From assembly GCF_030466405.1 (NCBI RefSeq), contig NZ_JAGGJF010000001.1, forward strand, positions 806,001 through 870,000: 64,000 nucleotides of DNA. Reading direction: 5' to 3'. Numbering within the stretch: the stretch's first letter is position 1; the number at the start of each line of letters is the position of its first letter. Shown one piece after another: positions 30,233-39,562 of this stretch. The position numbers and the translations under genes were made by a program. The stretch comes from Pseudidiomarina terrestris. GTDB lineage: Bacteria > Pseudomonadota > Gammaproteobacteria > Enterobacterales > Alteromonadaceae. The notes under the pieces are model-generated. The model made no database searches. It saw only the letters and a program-made list of their open reading frames with translations, and was not told the DNA's origin.

Positions 30233-31597
30233 ATGGCATTGAGTGTAGTGGTTCTTGCCGCTGGTAAGGGCACCCGCATGCGTTCAGCATTGCCAAAGGT
30301 GCTTCATCCAGTTGCCCATAAAGCTATGGTGCAACATGTGATCGACAGTGCACGGCAATTAGATACGGACGCCATTCATGTGATTTACGGCCACGGTGCT
30401 GAGACGTTACTTGAACGTCTTGGTGGGCAACAGTTAAATTTTGTAGAACAGGCAGAGCAGCTTGGTACCGGACATGCGGTTCAGCAAATCGTGCCACACA
30501 TAAACGACGACGAGCACGTACTCATTTTATACGGCGATGTGCCTTTGACCCGCGTTGAAACCCTGCAGGATCTGGTGAGAGCCGGCAGTGGAACCGACCT
30601 TGCACTACTGACGGTTACCCTTCCCGATCCGACCGGCTACGGCCGTATTATGCGTGACACTAACGGGCATGTGACGGGCATTGTCGAGCAAAAAGATGCT
30701 ACTCCGGAGCAGCTGGCTGTCACTGAAGCTAACACCGGAATGATGCTGGTTCACGGCAAAGCCCTGAAGCGCTGGCTCGGACAGCTTTCCAATGACAACG
30801 CCCAGGGTGAATACTATCTGACGGACATCGTCGCCATGGCCGCCCAGGAAGGCGTTGCTATCGCATCGACCCAGCCGCGGGACATTCACGAAGTTGAAGG
30901 TGCCAATAACCGCGTCCAACTCGCAGCACTTGAACGGGCCTATCAACAACGTCAGGCGGAGCAGCTGATGCTCGACGGCGCCACCCTGCTCGATCCGGCA
31001 CGGGTGGATGTGCGTGGTACGGTGCGTATTGCCAACGATGTGGTGGTGGACGTGAATGTCATTTTCGAGGGCCAGGTTGAGCTTGGCGAAGGTGTCGTGA
31101 TTGAAAGCAACTGCATTTTACGCAACTGTAGCATTGCGGCAGGTGCTCGCATAAAGTCGCACAGTATCGTCGAAGACGCTCAGGTAGGCGAAGATTGTGA
31201 GGTAGGACCTTACGCTCGATTGCGGCCCGGCTCAGTGCTTGAGCAAGGTGCAAAAGTCGGCAACTTCGTCGAGATGAAAAAGACCCGCTTAGGCAAAGGC
31301 TCGAAAGCCAACCACCTGACCTACTTAGGCGATGCAGTGATCGGTGACGGCGTGAATATTGGCGCGGGAACCATCACCTGCAACTACGACGGCGTCAACA
31401 AATTTACCACAGAGATCGATGACGGTGCCTTTATTGGCTCCAACAGTTCGTTGGTGGCACCGGTGCGCATTGGTAAACAGGCAACTGTCGGTGCCGGCTC
31501 AACCGTCACCAAAACCATTGAAGACGGCGAGCTTGGGATAGCTCGCGGTAAACAACGCAACATTACGGGCTGGCAACGGCCCCAGAAAAAGGGATAA
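30233..31597 (+). CDS. glmU: bifunctional UDP-N-acetylglucosamine pyrophosphorylase / glucosamine-1-phosphate N-acetyltransferase GlmU
   Basis: ATG 30233 follows GGAAGGA; 454 residues, near E. coli GlmU (456). The N-terminal nucleotidyltransferase motif [20 protein letters not shown] and the [14 protein letters not shown] uridine-contact segment are intact. The C-terminal half is a left-handed beta helix with hexapeptide repeats and the acetyltransferase segment [20 protein letters not shown] ... [14 protein letters not shown]. It makes UDP-GlcNAc for peptidoglycan and lipopolysaccharide. glmS follows after 5 bases. Confidence 0.97.
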   Translation: MALSVVVLAAGKGTRMRSALPKVLHPVAHKAMVQHVIDSARQLDTDAIHVIYGHGAETLLERLGGQQLNFVEQAEQLGTGHAVQQIVPHINDDEHVLILYGDVPLTRVETLQDLVRAGSGTDLALLTVTLPDPTGYGRIMRDTNGHVTGIVEQKDATPEQLAVTEANTGMMLVHGKALKRWLGQLSNDNAQGEYYLTDIVAMAAQEGVAIASTQPRDIHEVEGANNRVQLAALERAYQQRQAEQLMLDGATLLDPARVDVRGTVRIANDVVVDVNVIFEGQVELGEGVVIESNCILRNCSIAAGARIKSHSIVEDAQVGEDCEVGPYARLRPGSVLEQGAKVGNFVEMKKTRLGKGSKANHLTYLGDAVIGDGVNIGAGTITCNYDGVNKFTTEIDDGAFIGSNSSLVAPVRIGKQATVGAGSTVTKTIEDGELGIARGKQRNITGWQRPQKKG

Positions 31598-31602
31598 GCA
31601 GT

Positions 31603-33435
31603 ATGTGCGGTATTGTTGGCGCGACTTCAGAGCGCCGTATTAGCGAAATTTTGCTCGAGGGTTTAAAGCGCCTTGAGTACCGTGGTTATGATTCAGCGGG
31701 TTTGGCCGTGCTGTCCGAGAATGGCCAGATTGAAAGCCTACGGCGCACCGGCAAGGTGCAGGAACTGAAAGATGCGGTCGGCGAGCATCCGCTTGGCGGC
31801 ACCACTGGTATTGCGCATACCCGCTGGGCAACGCATGGCGGCGTCACGGAAGCCAATGCGCACCCCCATATTTCTAACGACTGCATCGCAGTTGTGCATA
31901 ACGGCATTATCGAAAATCATTCGAAACTGCGGGAAAAGCTGCGTGAACTCGGCTATGAGTTTCGTTCAGACACCGATACCGAAGTGATTTGTCACCTGGT
32001 GCATCATGAGAAGCAGCAGCACGCTGACCTTTTCGATGCGGTACAGGCTGCAGTAAAGCAGCTTGATGGCGCTTATGGCACTGTGGTCATGGATTGTCAG
32101 GATCCCGGCCGCTTGGTGGTGGCTCGCTCCGGCAGTCCGCTGGTGATTGGACTGGGCATCGGCGAAAATTTCGTTGCTTCGGATCAGCTGGCGTTGTTGC
32201 CGGTGACCCGCAAGTTCATGTACCTCGAAGAAGGCGACATGGCTGATATCACCCGCACCGGGGTGAAGGTGTACGACAAATCGGGAAGCCGCATTGAGCG
32301 CGCTATCCACGAATCAGACGGTCAGTACGACGCGGGCGGGAAAGGTAACTACCGTCACTTTATGTTGAAAGAAATTCATGAACAGCCAAGTGCAGTGCGT
32401 AATGCGCTGGAAGGACGTCTGGTCGACGGCAAAGTCTCCGGTAACGCCTTTGGAGAAGGCTCAATGGACGTACTGAAAGACATAGAGCACGTACAGATTG
32501 TGGCCTGTGGTACCTCTTACCACGCCGGTATGGTCGCGCGTTACTGGCTCGAAGCCCTCGCCGGCGTGTCTTGCAATGTCGAGATTGCCTCAGAGTTCCG
32601 CTATCGGCAGTCGCATGTGCATCCGAACAGCTTGCTGGTGACTATTTCACAGTCCGGTGAAACTGCGGATACCCTTGCTGCATTGCGTCTGTCTAAAGAG
32701 CTTGGTTATAAAGGCTCGCTGACCATCTGTAACGTTTCGACCTCTTCGATGGTGCGTGAGTCGGATCTGGCTTATATGACCCGTGCGGGGACAGAAATAG
32801 GTGTGGCGTCAACCAAAGCGTTCACCACGCAGCTCGTTGGCCTGATGATGCTGGTGCTGGCCTTAGGTCAGTCACGCGGCCTGTCGGGTGACAAGCAGCA
32901 GCACATTGTCGGTGCCCTGAAAGCGTTACCGGCGAAACTGGAAGAAGCGCTGTTATTAAGTGATGAAATTGAAGCCCTGGCCCCGGAGTTTGCCGACAAG
33001 TTTCACAGTCTGTTCTTAGGCCGCGGTTCGCAATATCCGATTGCGATGGAAGGCGCGCTGAAGCTGAAAGAAATCTCGTACATTCACGCGGAAGCCTACG
33101 CCGCTGGCGAGCTTAAACATGGCCCGCTAGCGCTGATTGACGCGGAAATGCCCGTGATCGTGGTCGCGCCGAATGACGAGTTGCTCGAGAAGCTGAAGTC
33201 GAATGTTGAAGAAGTTCGTGCCCGTGGCGGCATCATGTACGTGTTCGCTGACAAAGACGCCCACTTCCAGGGCGACGCCAGCATGCGTGTGATCAACGTC
33301 AGCCACTGCGACGAACTCATCGCGCCTATCGTCTACACCATCCCGCTTCAACTGTTGTCGTACTTCGTTGCCATCATCAAAGGCACCGACGTTGACCAGC
33401 CACGGAACCTGGCGAAATCGGTGACCGTCGAGTAA
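31603..33435 (+). CDS. glmS: glutamine--fructose-6-phosphate aminotransferase GlmS
   Basis: 610 residues. Cys2 (MCGIVGATS) is the glutaminase nucleophile; the N-terminal Ntn domain includes TRWATHG and HNGIIEN. Two SIS domains follow ([23 protein letters not shown], then [29 protein letters not shown]). The C-terminus ends [13 protein letters not shown], the conserved sequence whose DNA is the Tn7 target. It makes glucosamine-6-phosphate, feeding GlmM and GlmU. Confidence 0.97.
   Translation: MCGIVGATSERRISEILLEGLKRLEYRGYDSAGLAVLSENGQIESLRRTGKVQELKDAVGEHPLGGTTGIAHTRWATHGGVTEANAHPHISNDCIAVVHNGIIENHSKLREKLRELGYEFRSDTDTEVICHLVHHEKQQHADLFDAVQAAVKQLDGAYGTVVMDCQDPGRLVVARSGSPLVIGLGIGENFVASDQLALLPVTRKFMYLEEGDMADITRTGVKVYDKSGSRIERAIHESDGQYDAGGKGNYRHFMLKEIHEQPSAVRNALEGRLVDGKVSGNAFGEGSMDVLKDIEHVQIVACGTSYHAGMVARYWLEALAGVSCNVEIASEFRYRQSHVHPNSLLVTISQSGETADTLAALRLSKELGYKGSLTICNVSTSSMVRESDLAYMTRAGTEIGVASTKAFTTQLVGLMMLVLALGQSRGLSGDKQQHIVGALKALPAKLEEALLLSDEIEALAPEFADKFHSLFLGRGSQYPIAMEGALKLKEISYIHAEAYAAGELKHGPLALIDAEMPVIVVAPNDELLEKLKSNVEEVRARGGIMYVFADKDAHFQGDASMRVINVSHCDELIAPIVYTIPLQLLSYFVAIIKGTDVDQPRNLAKSVTVE
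33376..33432 (+). other. attTn7-like TnsD recognition region at the 3' end of glmS
   Basis: The last codons of glmS ([19 protein letters not shown]) match the conserved region that TnsD of Tn7 recognises. Insertion would be expected about 25 bases past the stop, within the terminator. No tns genes or other transposition genes lie downstream, so the site looks unoccupied. Confidence 0.5.
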
Positions 33436-33453
33436 GGGTTAGCTGATTTTAGA

Positions 33454-33479
33454 AAAAGGGCTCTTCGGAGCCCTTTTTT
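33454..33479 (+). terminator. intrinsic terminator of glmUS
   Basis: A 10-bp stem AAAAGGGCTC / GAGCCCTTTT with a TTCG tetraloop and T-tract, 18 bases after the glmS stop. Confidence 0.92.
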
Positions 33480-33760
33480 GTGGCTGTCTCTTAAAATGAA
33501 CCTCGCGAAACGGGCAGCTAGCAATTTGTTTACTCCTCGCAATAGCATCTAAGCTGCTCTTGCCCTGCCAATAATATTAACTTATCTTGTATTACATAAA
33601 TCAAACATCGCAGGCGCTGTTGTCGATTATCTCCGTAGTCTGTCACAGCGCTTAAACGTTCAATTATTGATTGGTGCGGTAATCAAGTATTGCTGCAGTA
33701 CCAAGGATCATCAGATAGTTATGGTCTGATAGGTTGAGTACTCTTATCAAGGAGAATTAA
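33480..33760. other. non-coding gap after glmS
   Basis: About 280 bases, AT-rich from 33565 to 33620, without a convincing reading frame, tRNA or inverted repeat. It probably holds the promoter of the following lipoprotein gene; a ribosome site AAGGAG lies at about 33750. Confidence 0.5.
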
Positions 33761-34066
33761 GTGAAACGTCTAGTGCTAGCTTTTGCGATTGTTGTGATCA
33801 GTACCCTCTTGAACGCATGCAGTAAAGGTCCCGGTGATCTTGAGGGAACCTGGCGTTTGCACGGTTTCGTTCCAATGACAGTCACGTACCGTAGTAATGA
33901 GGAAGAAGCTATGGGTATTATTAGCGAAGTCTCATACGAATTCGAGGGGAATGATGTGCTTGTCACCTACACCAGCGGAATTGCGGAAGGTCACACGGTA
34001 AGGTTTACCAGAGTAGATAAGAATACTTATCGCTCAGAGCTTGGTACTTTGAAAAGAGTACGCTAA
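33761..34066 (+). CDS. small lipoprotein of unknown function
   Basis: GTG start behind AAGGAG. The 101-residue product has a lipoprotein signal with lipobox LLNAC (Cys20), then a beta-type domain beginning GDLEGTWRLHGF. 'GTWR' openings of this kind occur in small lipocalin-like lipoproteins. No specific family can be named. Confidence 0.75.
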   Translation: MKRLVLAFAIVVISTLLNACSKGPGDLEGTWRLHGFVPMTVTYRSNEEEAMGIISEVSYEFEGNDVLVTYTSGIAEGHTVRFTRVDKNTYRSELGTLKRVR

Positions 34067-34111
34067 CACAGCCTACCGAGTTAATTCATATCGGACGCGC
34101 AGGAATCATCA

Positions 34112-34888
34112 TTGGGAATCCGCAACTATTGGCCGCGAATTCGACGTATTTGGATAACAGTCGGCATCATCGTGACGGTGGTCTTCGTGGGCTGGTCGCT
34201 TATCGCGTACCGAGCAGACGCCGAGGCTGAAGCGGCAACGATTTCCGATGACGTCGTCGCCGTCAGCGCTACCCAGGGTATCTGGCAGTTTAGTCCTACC
34301 AGACCTTCGAAATCGGCAACCTTGATATTCTTTCCCGGCGCGCTAGTAGATCCCATTGCCTACGCACCCCTCGCACGTTCCGTAGCAGCGGCAGGCTATC
34401 CTGTGCTGTTGGTCGAACTCCCTTATCGCGGTGCGTTCGGTGGTGCAGAGTCAGCTGAGCTTTGGGCTCGGATTTCGTCCGCGCTTGCGTTAATACCCAG
34501 TGACCATGCAGTGGTCGTTGGCGGTCACTCACGGGGTGGCGTGGTGGCTTCGACGTTAGCAGCGCAGGCTCCGGAACCGGACGGGCTGATTCTTATCGGC
34601 ACCTCTCACCCTCGCGATGTAGACCTCAGTAAGCTTGAGGTACCCGTGACAAAGATCGTGGGTACGCGCGATGGACTCGCTTCGCCGGAAGAAGTGGAAC
34701 AAAACGCTTTTCTCCTGCCCGACAGAACGCGCTGGGTTTGGGTGGAAGGCGGAAATCATTCGCAGTTTGGCTGGTATGGCTTTCAGCCGCTGGATCTATG
34801 GGCCAAAGTGTCAGCTGCTGAGCAGCGAAGAATCATGACGGAAGCGGTTCTTGAGCTGCTCAGCTCATACTCACTGTCCGAACGCTAA
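34112..34888 (+). CDS. alpha/beta hydrolase with N-terminal membrane anchor
   Basis: TTG start at 34112, with AGGA about 11 bases upstream. One N-terminal helix (IWITVGIIVTVVFVGWSLIAY) is followed by an alpha/beta hydrolase domain: strand and oxyanion region LIFFPGALVDPIAYAPLA, nucleophile elbow GGHSRGG, acid around GTRDG, and the catalytic His in EGGNHSQFGWYG. The fold group includes dienelactone-hydrolase-like enzymes; the substrate is unknown. It stands alone between two unrelated genes. Confidence 0.85.
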   Translation: MGIRNYWPRIRRIWITVGIIVTVVFVGWSLIAYRADAEAEAATISDDVVAVSATQGIWQFSPTRPSKSATLIFFPGALVDPIAYAPLARSVAAAGYPVLLVELPYRGAFGGAESAELWARISSALALIPSDHAVVVGGHSRGGVVASTLAAQAPEPDGLILIGTSHPRDVDLSKLEVPVTKIVGTRDGLASPEEVEQNAFLLPDRTRWVWVEGGNHSQFGWYGFQPLDLWAKVSAAEQRRIMTEAVLELLSSYSLSER

Positions 34889-34937
34889 TGTATTGGGCAT
34901 TCTGTGACAGCAGGTTAACCAAATACAGAGAACCACC

Positions 34938-35966
34938 ATGGATGTGACAAAGAAGAAATTAGCCGAAGCAGCGGATAAGAATATTATTTCTAATCAGCAA
35001 GCGGAAAGGCTTTACGAGTTTTTAGCTGCTCAGTCGCAAGACGTACCGAGATTTACTTTCACGCATGTTCTTTATTACCTGGGTGGCCTTATCGCTATTG
35101 GTGCGATGACCGTATTTATGAATTTAGGCTGGGAGTCATTCGGCGGTCCCGGAATCGTAGCAATCTCTATTGTTTATGCGGTTATTGGCTTAAAAGTAAC
35201 GAATTCTTTCGCGGCAAAAAATCTGGTTATTCCAGCAGGCATTTGCGCAGCGTTTGTCGTTTGCTTAACGCCATTGGCGATTTATGGTTTCCAGCAGTGG
35301 CTCGGCGTCTGGCCGGATGAAAGTGTTTATAGGGATTACCACAGATATATAAAGTGGCATTGGCTCTATATGGAGTTGGGCACCTTAGCAGTGGGAATCA
35401 TTATTGCCTGGAAGTACAAATATCCGTTTTTGATCATGCCTATCGCGGTGACGCTTTGGTATATGACAATGGATATTACAGCTATGATTTCAGGAGGAGA
35501 CGTCTCCTGGGAGCTGAGAAAGCTTGTGTCCTTGTTCTCCGGACTGTTAATGATCGGATTAGCCTTTTGGGTTGATATCCGATCACATAAAAAAGCCGAT
35601 TATGCCTTCTGGATTTATATTTTTGGGGTACTCGCGTTCTGGGGCGGTCTATCATTGCAGAGTTCTGACAGTGAGCTATCAAAGTTTATTTATTTCTGCA
35701 TTAATCTATTAATGATAGGTGTTGGCGTGTTATTGGTTCGCCGGGTTTTTGTGGTGTTCGGCGCTATTGGTAGCGCTTGTTATCTTGGTTATTTAGCCTT
35801 TGATGTGTTTGAAGATAGCTGGCTGTTCCCCATTGCATTAACTGTCGTTGGACTCGGGATTATTTATCTTGGTATTCTTTGGCAAAAGCACGAAAAAACG
35901 ATTACTCAGAAATCACGGTCATTACTTCCTGCCCCACTACGCGAAATGTTGGAAGCGAAATCGTGA
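34938..35966 (+). CDS. multi-helix membrane protein, DUF2157-like
   Basis: 342 residues: a soluble N-terminal helix pair (VTKKKLAEAADKNIISNQQAERLYEFLAAQ) followed by about nine membrane helices and a short basic tail. The arrangement (short-helix start, then YYLGGLIAIGAMTVFM) resembles DUF2157-type membrane proteins. The protein encoded at 57743-58741 shares the layout and similar segments (ADYAFWIYIFGVLA here, SDVAFWLHLLAAPL there), so the two are likely paralogues. Function unknown. Confidence 0.8.
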   Translation: MDVTKKKLAEAADKNIISNQQAERLYEFLAAQSQDVPRFTFTHVLYYLGGLIAIGAMTVFMNLGWESFGGPGIVAISIVYAVIGLKVTNSFAAKNLVIPAGICAAFVVCLTPLAIYGFQQWLGVWPDESVYRDYHRYIKWHWLYMELGTLAVGIIIAWKYKYPFLIMPIAVTLWYMTMDITAMISGGDVSWELRKLVSLFSGLLMIGLAFWVDIRSHKKADYAFWIYIFGVLAFWGGLSLQSSDSELSKFIYFCINLLMIGVGVLLVRRVFVVFGAIGSACYLGYLAFDVFEDSWLFPIALTVVGLGIIYLGILWQKHEKTITQKSRSLLPAPLREMLEAKS

Positions 35967-36026
35967 AGTTGGAACAAAACCGAAAGGCATCACTTAAAGC
36001 GCATGTAATGAAAAAAGTGAGCTTCC

Positions 36027-36392
36027 ATGACCTATAAGGCAATAAACTTTAACGACAAGCTTGGCCTCTTTGACGAGCAGTGGTCGCCAAAAGTCATCGC
36101 TGAGATGAACGACTACCAGTTTAAGGTGGTTAAGCTGGAGGGCGAGTTTGTCTGGCATGAGCACAAAGACACCGACGAAACCTTTATTGTTCTCGAGGGG
36201 CATCTCAGAATTGACTTCCGCGATGGGCATGTGGATTTGGCGGCAGGCGAAATGTACGTGGTCCCCAAAGGCGTGGAGCACAAGCCCTATGCGGAATCTG
36301 AAGTAAAGGTTTTGCTGATAGAACCGCGTGGTGTGGTAAATACCGGTGAGGCAGGAAGCAGCCAAACCGCTCCAAACGATGTTTGGATCTGA
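36027..36392 (+). CDS. cupin-domain protein
   Basis: 121 residues forming one cupin barrel. Motif 1 is WHEHKDTDETFIVLEGHLRI, with metal ligands His, His and Glu; motif 2 is GEMYVVPKGVEHKPYAE with the fourth ligand His. Small single-domain cupins of this kind are common and often of unknown substrate. It lies 60 bases after the membrane protein gene. Confidence 0.88.
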   Translation: MTYKAINFNDKLGLFDEQWSPKVIAEMNDYQFKVVKLEGEFVWHEHKDTDETFIVLEGHLRIDFRDGHVDLAAGEMYVVPKGVEHKPYAESEVKVLLIEPRGVVNTGEAGSSQTAPNDVWI

Positions 36393-36503
36393 TCGCCCGG
36401 TTGATCTTAAGCTGGAACCCCCTGAGAGACTCCAGGACAGGTGAGAATTCCCCCATAATTTGTTAGTATGCCGCTCTTAGTTTACCTACCTGAAGGAAGT
36501 AGA

Positions 36504-37148
36504 ATGTCCTCCTGCTGTGGCAGCTCATGCAGCACCGACCAAGACGACATCGATAAGGCACAACGACGACTCCTGTGGACTGTGCTGGTGCTTAACGGAA
36601 TCATGTTTTTCGTGGAGTTTATCGCTGGCTGGCTGGCGGAATCCAGCGGTCTTATTGCCGATTCACTCGACATGCTGGCCGATACTTTGGTTTATGGTGT
36701 AAGCCTTTACGCGGTGGGTAAAGCCATCAAATACAAGGCAAATGCCGCAATCTTCAACGGCACATTACAAACACTGTTAGCGTTATTGGTATTGGCAGAC
36801 GTAGCGCAACGCTTGGTCTTTGGCAGTCAGCCTGATGCGGGCATGATGTTGTGGATCGCCGGTTTAGCGCTTGTGGTAAATATCGCGTGTTTTGCACTTC
36901 TCTACAGTTCTCGAAATGGCGATATTAATATCCGCGCCAGTTGGATCTGTTCCCGTAATGACATGCTGATGAATATCGGTGTCATTGGCTCTGCGTTGTT
37001 GGTCGCGCAACTGGGTATGGCATGGCCAGACTTAGTGATAGCGACGGTAATTGCATTAGTTGTTCTGCGCTCAGCAATGCGCATCATCCGTGATGCTCGC
37101 GCGGTAAAAGCCGGTGAGAAAACCGATATCTCTGGGTGCTGTGGATAA
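36504..37148 (+). CDS. cation transporter, CDF-like, with cysteine-rich ends
   Basis: ATG 36504 follows AAGGAAG and gives 214 residues. Five to six helices include EFIAGWLAESSGLIADSLDMLADTLVYGVSLYAVG, which carries the helix-II and helix-V type Asp/Ser pattern of cation diffusion facilitators (the ADSLDMLAD segment). The usual cytoplasmic C-terminal domain is absent. Instead both ends carry cysteines (MSSCCGSSCS at the start, GCCG at the end), suggesting metal capture. The substrate is probably a divalent metal. Confidence 0.82.
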   Translation: MSSCCGSSCSTDQDDIDKAQRRLLWTVLVLNGIMFFVEFIAGWLAESSGLIADSLDMLADTLVYGVSLYAVGKAIKYKANAAIFNGTLQTLLALLVLADVAQRLVFGSQPDAGMMLWIAGLALVVNIACFALLYSSRNGDINIRASWICSRNDMLMNIGVIGSALLVAQLGMAWPDLVIATVIALVVLRSAMRIIRDARAVKAGEKTDISGCCG

Positions 37149-37275
37149 AGTTTTCAACACCTGCGGTTTTTAACCCGATGTCCGGCTGCAGCGTAACGTG
37201 TCGGGGTTTGACAGGCGCTGTTTAAATCAGTAAAAAGGTTGATTATTACATAAAAGTAACAGCAAGGAGTCCCAG

Positions 37276-38259
37276 ATGAAATCTCTCTACCTCGGCATTT
37301 CGCTGCTGGGGTTAGCAGTCCTATTTTTCGTTTTTCTGGGGTATCAGTACACGCAGGCAGACTCTCCGGCACCTGAATTTCGCGCGCTGGAAAGCGATAG
37401 CTTAGCAGATCACGCATCCCCCCTAACGGCTGTCACAGCCGCTGCCAAGCCTTCCCACACTGAGATATCATCAGCTGAGAGTTCCGAGGGTGGCTCACAT
37501 GCGCTATCAGCAGACCAGCAACGTATCGCGGTGGCGATGGAAAAGTTTAAAGAGTTACGTGGTCGAGCGCTGATCAATGCCTTATCCCAAGATCCGCTGG
37601 CGGAAGGGATTCAGTCCAGGATTCTGCTGGCAATGGTGGAGGCTGGTTATCTGGATATCAACGGCTCGATTGCGAACCGTGCAGGTCTTGAGTTTTTCTC
37701 GCCATTATTTTTGGCTGTTGCCGCAGAATGGGACGTCACCGCTGAGGTATTCTCTCGTTTTCTGGCATTAGGCGCGCGGGTTGATAGCAGCGATAACTGG
37801 CAGCGAATGATGTCGAATGTAACCGACGCAGAGGTGTTGGACCTCTGGTATGATGCGGCTGGCCTTGGCCCGGAACGGCACCAGGAGTTATTCAACGAAG
37901 GCCTGCGTACAGGTAATATGGCGTTTGTTGATTTTATCCTTGAAAATAAGAACGGTAAGTTCGATCAACTCACCTTTACCGGCGCTATGACAACGAATAT
38001 CCAGCGCCAGATCTTGACCCAGCAAAGCATCAGCGATGAGCGCATGAGTGAGCTTTACGAGCAAACGCAACCAGAAGAACGTGCCCGCGTGCAACATATG
38101 CTCACTCTCATGCATGAGCGCCGCGCACGTCAAATTGAGCTATTACTCACCTATGCGGACCTCAGTGAAGAGGATCGGGAAAAAATGACCGAGCTGCGTG
38201 CTACCCTTGAAGAAGATATCCAACGTGTCGCTGATTATTTTGCGCAACAACCCGACTAA
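37276..38259 (+). CDS. membrane-anchored protein of unknown function, helical repeats
   Basis: 327 residues. One N-terminal helix (LGISLLGLAVLFFVFLGYQY) anchors a periplasmic or cytoplasmic domain after a Ser/Ala/Glu linker. The body is all-helical and the part around LDINGSIANRAGLEFFSPLFLAVAAEWDVTAEVFSRFLALGARVD resembles degenerate ankyrin-type repeats. A charged C-terminal coiled coil (about 245-320) follows. No family assigned. Confidence 0.72.
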   Translation: MKSLYLGISLLGLAVLFFVFLGYQYTQADSPAPEFRALESDSLADHASPLTAVTAAAKPSHTEISSAESSEGGSHALSADQQRIAVAMEKFKELRGRALINALSQDPLAEGIQSRILLAMVEAGYLDINGSIANRAGLEFFSPLFLAVAAEWDVTAEVFSRFLALGARVDSSDNWQRMMSNVTDAEVLDLWYDAAGLGPERHQELFNEGLRTGNMAFVDFILENKNGKFDQLTFTGAMTTNIQRQILTQQSISDERMSELYEQTQPEERARVQHMLTLMHERRARQIELLLTYADLSEEDREKMTELRATLEEDIQRVADYFAQQPD

Positions 38260-38383
38260 CCCTTAGCTGATGCAACTCCAGATGGTAGTAACTCCTACCA
38301 AAATTTCACTTCTTTGCTATGGTTAAGAGTGGTTTATCACACTTTTTACTTCACTAATGCAAAATGAAAAGAAGGAGTTTTCA

Positions 38384-38629
38384 ATGAGCTTTCTATGGTT
38401 TTTATTGGTAGGTTTGATTGCCGGCTGGTTAGCCGGAACCTTGGTGAAAGGTGGTGGTTTTGGCCTGTTAGGCAACATTGTTATCGGTATCATTGGCGCA
38501 ATGCTGGGTGGTTTTTTATTTGGTTTGCTCGGCTTATCAAGTGACGGCGGCCTGATTGGCAGTATTATCGTCGCTACCATAGGTGCCATTGTTCTGTTAA
38601 TCATTGTCAGAGCATTGAAGCGCGCCTGA
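38384..38629 (+). CDS. GlsB/YeaQ/YmgE-family stress membrane protein
   Basis: ATG 38384 behind AAGGAG gives 81 residues. Three glycine-rich helices (LLVGLIAGWLAGTLVKGGGFGLLGNIVIGIIGAMLGGF begins the pattern) match the transglycosylase-associated small membrane protein family. These are typically stress induced; the exact function is not settled. Confidence 0.9.
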   Translation: MSFLWFLLVGLIAGWLAGTLVKGGGFGLLGNIVIGIIGAMLGGFLFGLLGLSSDGGLIGSIIVATIGAIVLLIIVRALKRA

Positions 38630-38699
38630 CGCGAAGGTTTACATTTAAATTTTAATAGGATCATTGCATTCGCCATGCCACTCAGTAACATGATGTGGC

Positions 38700-38951
38700 A
38701 TGGCTAAACCTCGAAAAAAACAGCCGCTCCGAACGGTCCAGATCAGTTGCAGCAAATGTCGCACTCCACTTTACAAGTATCGTAAAGGCGGCAAGGGCGC
38801 GCTGGTAAAATGTTTCGTCGAGCGAATTGTGGAAGATCACACCGAAGCTGTTGGTATTTGCCCGAATTGTGGGCAGGAGTTTGCGCGGGAAACCATGATG
38901 CGCGGTACTCCAGCTTACAAAATGGTCGGTGGTAAGGTCATGGTTAAATAA
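38700..38951 (+). CDS. zinc-ribbon protein
   Basis: 83 residues with two CxxC pairs (CSKC near residue 17 and CPNC near residue 54) joined by a basic loop (KYRKGGKGALVKCF), the makeup of a small zinc ribbon. No nucleic-acid partner can be named. A clear ribosome site is lacking before the ATG. Confidence 0.8.
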   Translation: MAKPRKKQPLRTVQISCSKCRTPLYKYRKGGKGALVKCFVERIVEDHTEAVGICPNCGQEFARETMMRGTPAYKMVGGKVMVK

Positions 38952-38986
38952 CAAAGATGTTAAAAACAAAAAAAAGGAACAACGCG

Positions 38987-39487
38987 ATGGCACGTAAATT
39001 TGTTTTAGCAGCGGCAGGAACTCTGCTGGCTGCAAATATGGTGGCTGCTCCTGCAGCAAAAGCAGAAGCGTTCAATGGTTTGAACCCATGGCAGCAGTGC
39101 GGTATCGGCGCCATGATCTTCCCTAATCACGGTTTAGCAGCGGCAATTTCTAACATTATCTGGGACTTAGGTACCACAGCGGTAACCTCTGCGACAGTAT
39201 CGGCCGAAGCTTGTGAAGGCTCAGGCACGTTTACTGCGATTTTCGTCACTGAATCTTATGCGCAGATCGAAGAGCAACTGGCCTATGGTGAAGGTGAGCA
39301 TCTGAATGCCATGCTGCATCTGATGGGTTGTGCTGCGGAACAGCGTCCGGCGGTTATTGCAAAACTGCGCGCAGATTATGCCGAAAATATGGCTGCGGTA
39401 GATTTCAATGACAAGGATCAGGCGCAAAAAGCAGAAGCTCTGTACTACACAGCAGCTGACGCTGTAGCGAACTGCTCAGCGAGCTAA
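38987..39487 (+). CDS. DUF3015 family secreted protein
   Basis: ATG 38987 with AAGGAA upstream gives 166 residues. A signal peptide ends at AAKAEA, then NPWQQCGIGAMIFPNHGLAAAISNIIWDLGTTAVTSATVS, the signature of DUF3015. Four cysteines in the mature part could form disulfides. Periplasmic, function unknown. A terminator follows. Confidence 0.88.
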   Translation: MARKFVLAAAGTLLAANMVAAPAAKAEAFNGLNPWQQCGIGAMIFPNHGLAAAISNIIWDLGTTAVTSATVSAEACEGSGTFTAIFVTESYAQIEEQLAYGEGEHLNAMLHLMGCAAEQRPAVIAKLRADYAENMAAVDFNDKDQAQKAEALYYTAADAVANCSAS

Positions 39488-39506
39488 GTAACGAAGTAGA
39501 ACGTGA

Positions 39507-39536
39507 GCCCCGCTTTCCATAGCGGGGTTTTTTTAT
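39507..39536 (+). terminator. intrinsic terminator after the DUF3015 gene
   Basis: Stem GCCCCGCT / AGCGGGGT with a six-base loop and seven T residues. Confidence 0.88.
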
Positions 39537-39562
39537 GGCATTTTTAATGAGTTAAAAATTCG

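Noticed and set aside
33479-33510. TGTGGCTGTCTCTTAAAATG after the glmS terminator, loosely like a Tn7 end
   Set aside because: Similarity is limited to a few bases, there is no matching right end and no tns gene, so no Tn7 remnant can be claimed.
34889-34915. GGGCATTCTGTGACAGCAGG, resembling the Rhs cassette leader
   Set aside because: Only about ten bases match the leader motif and no Rhs core sequence follows; treated as chance.
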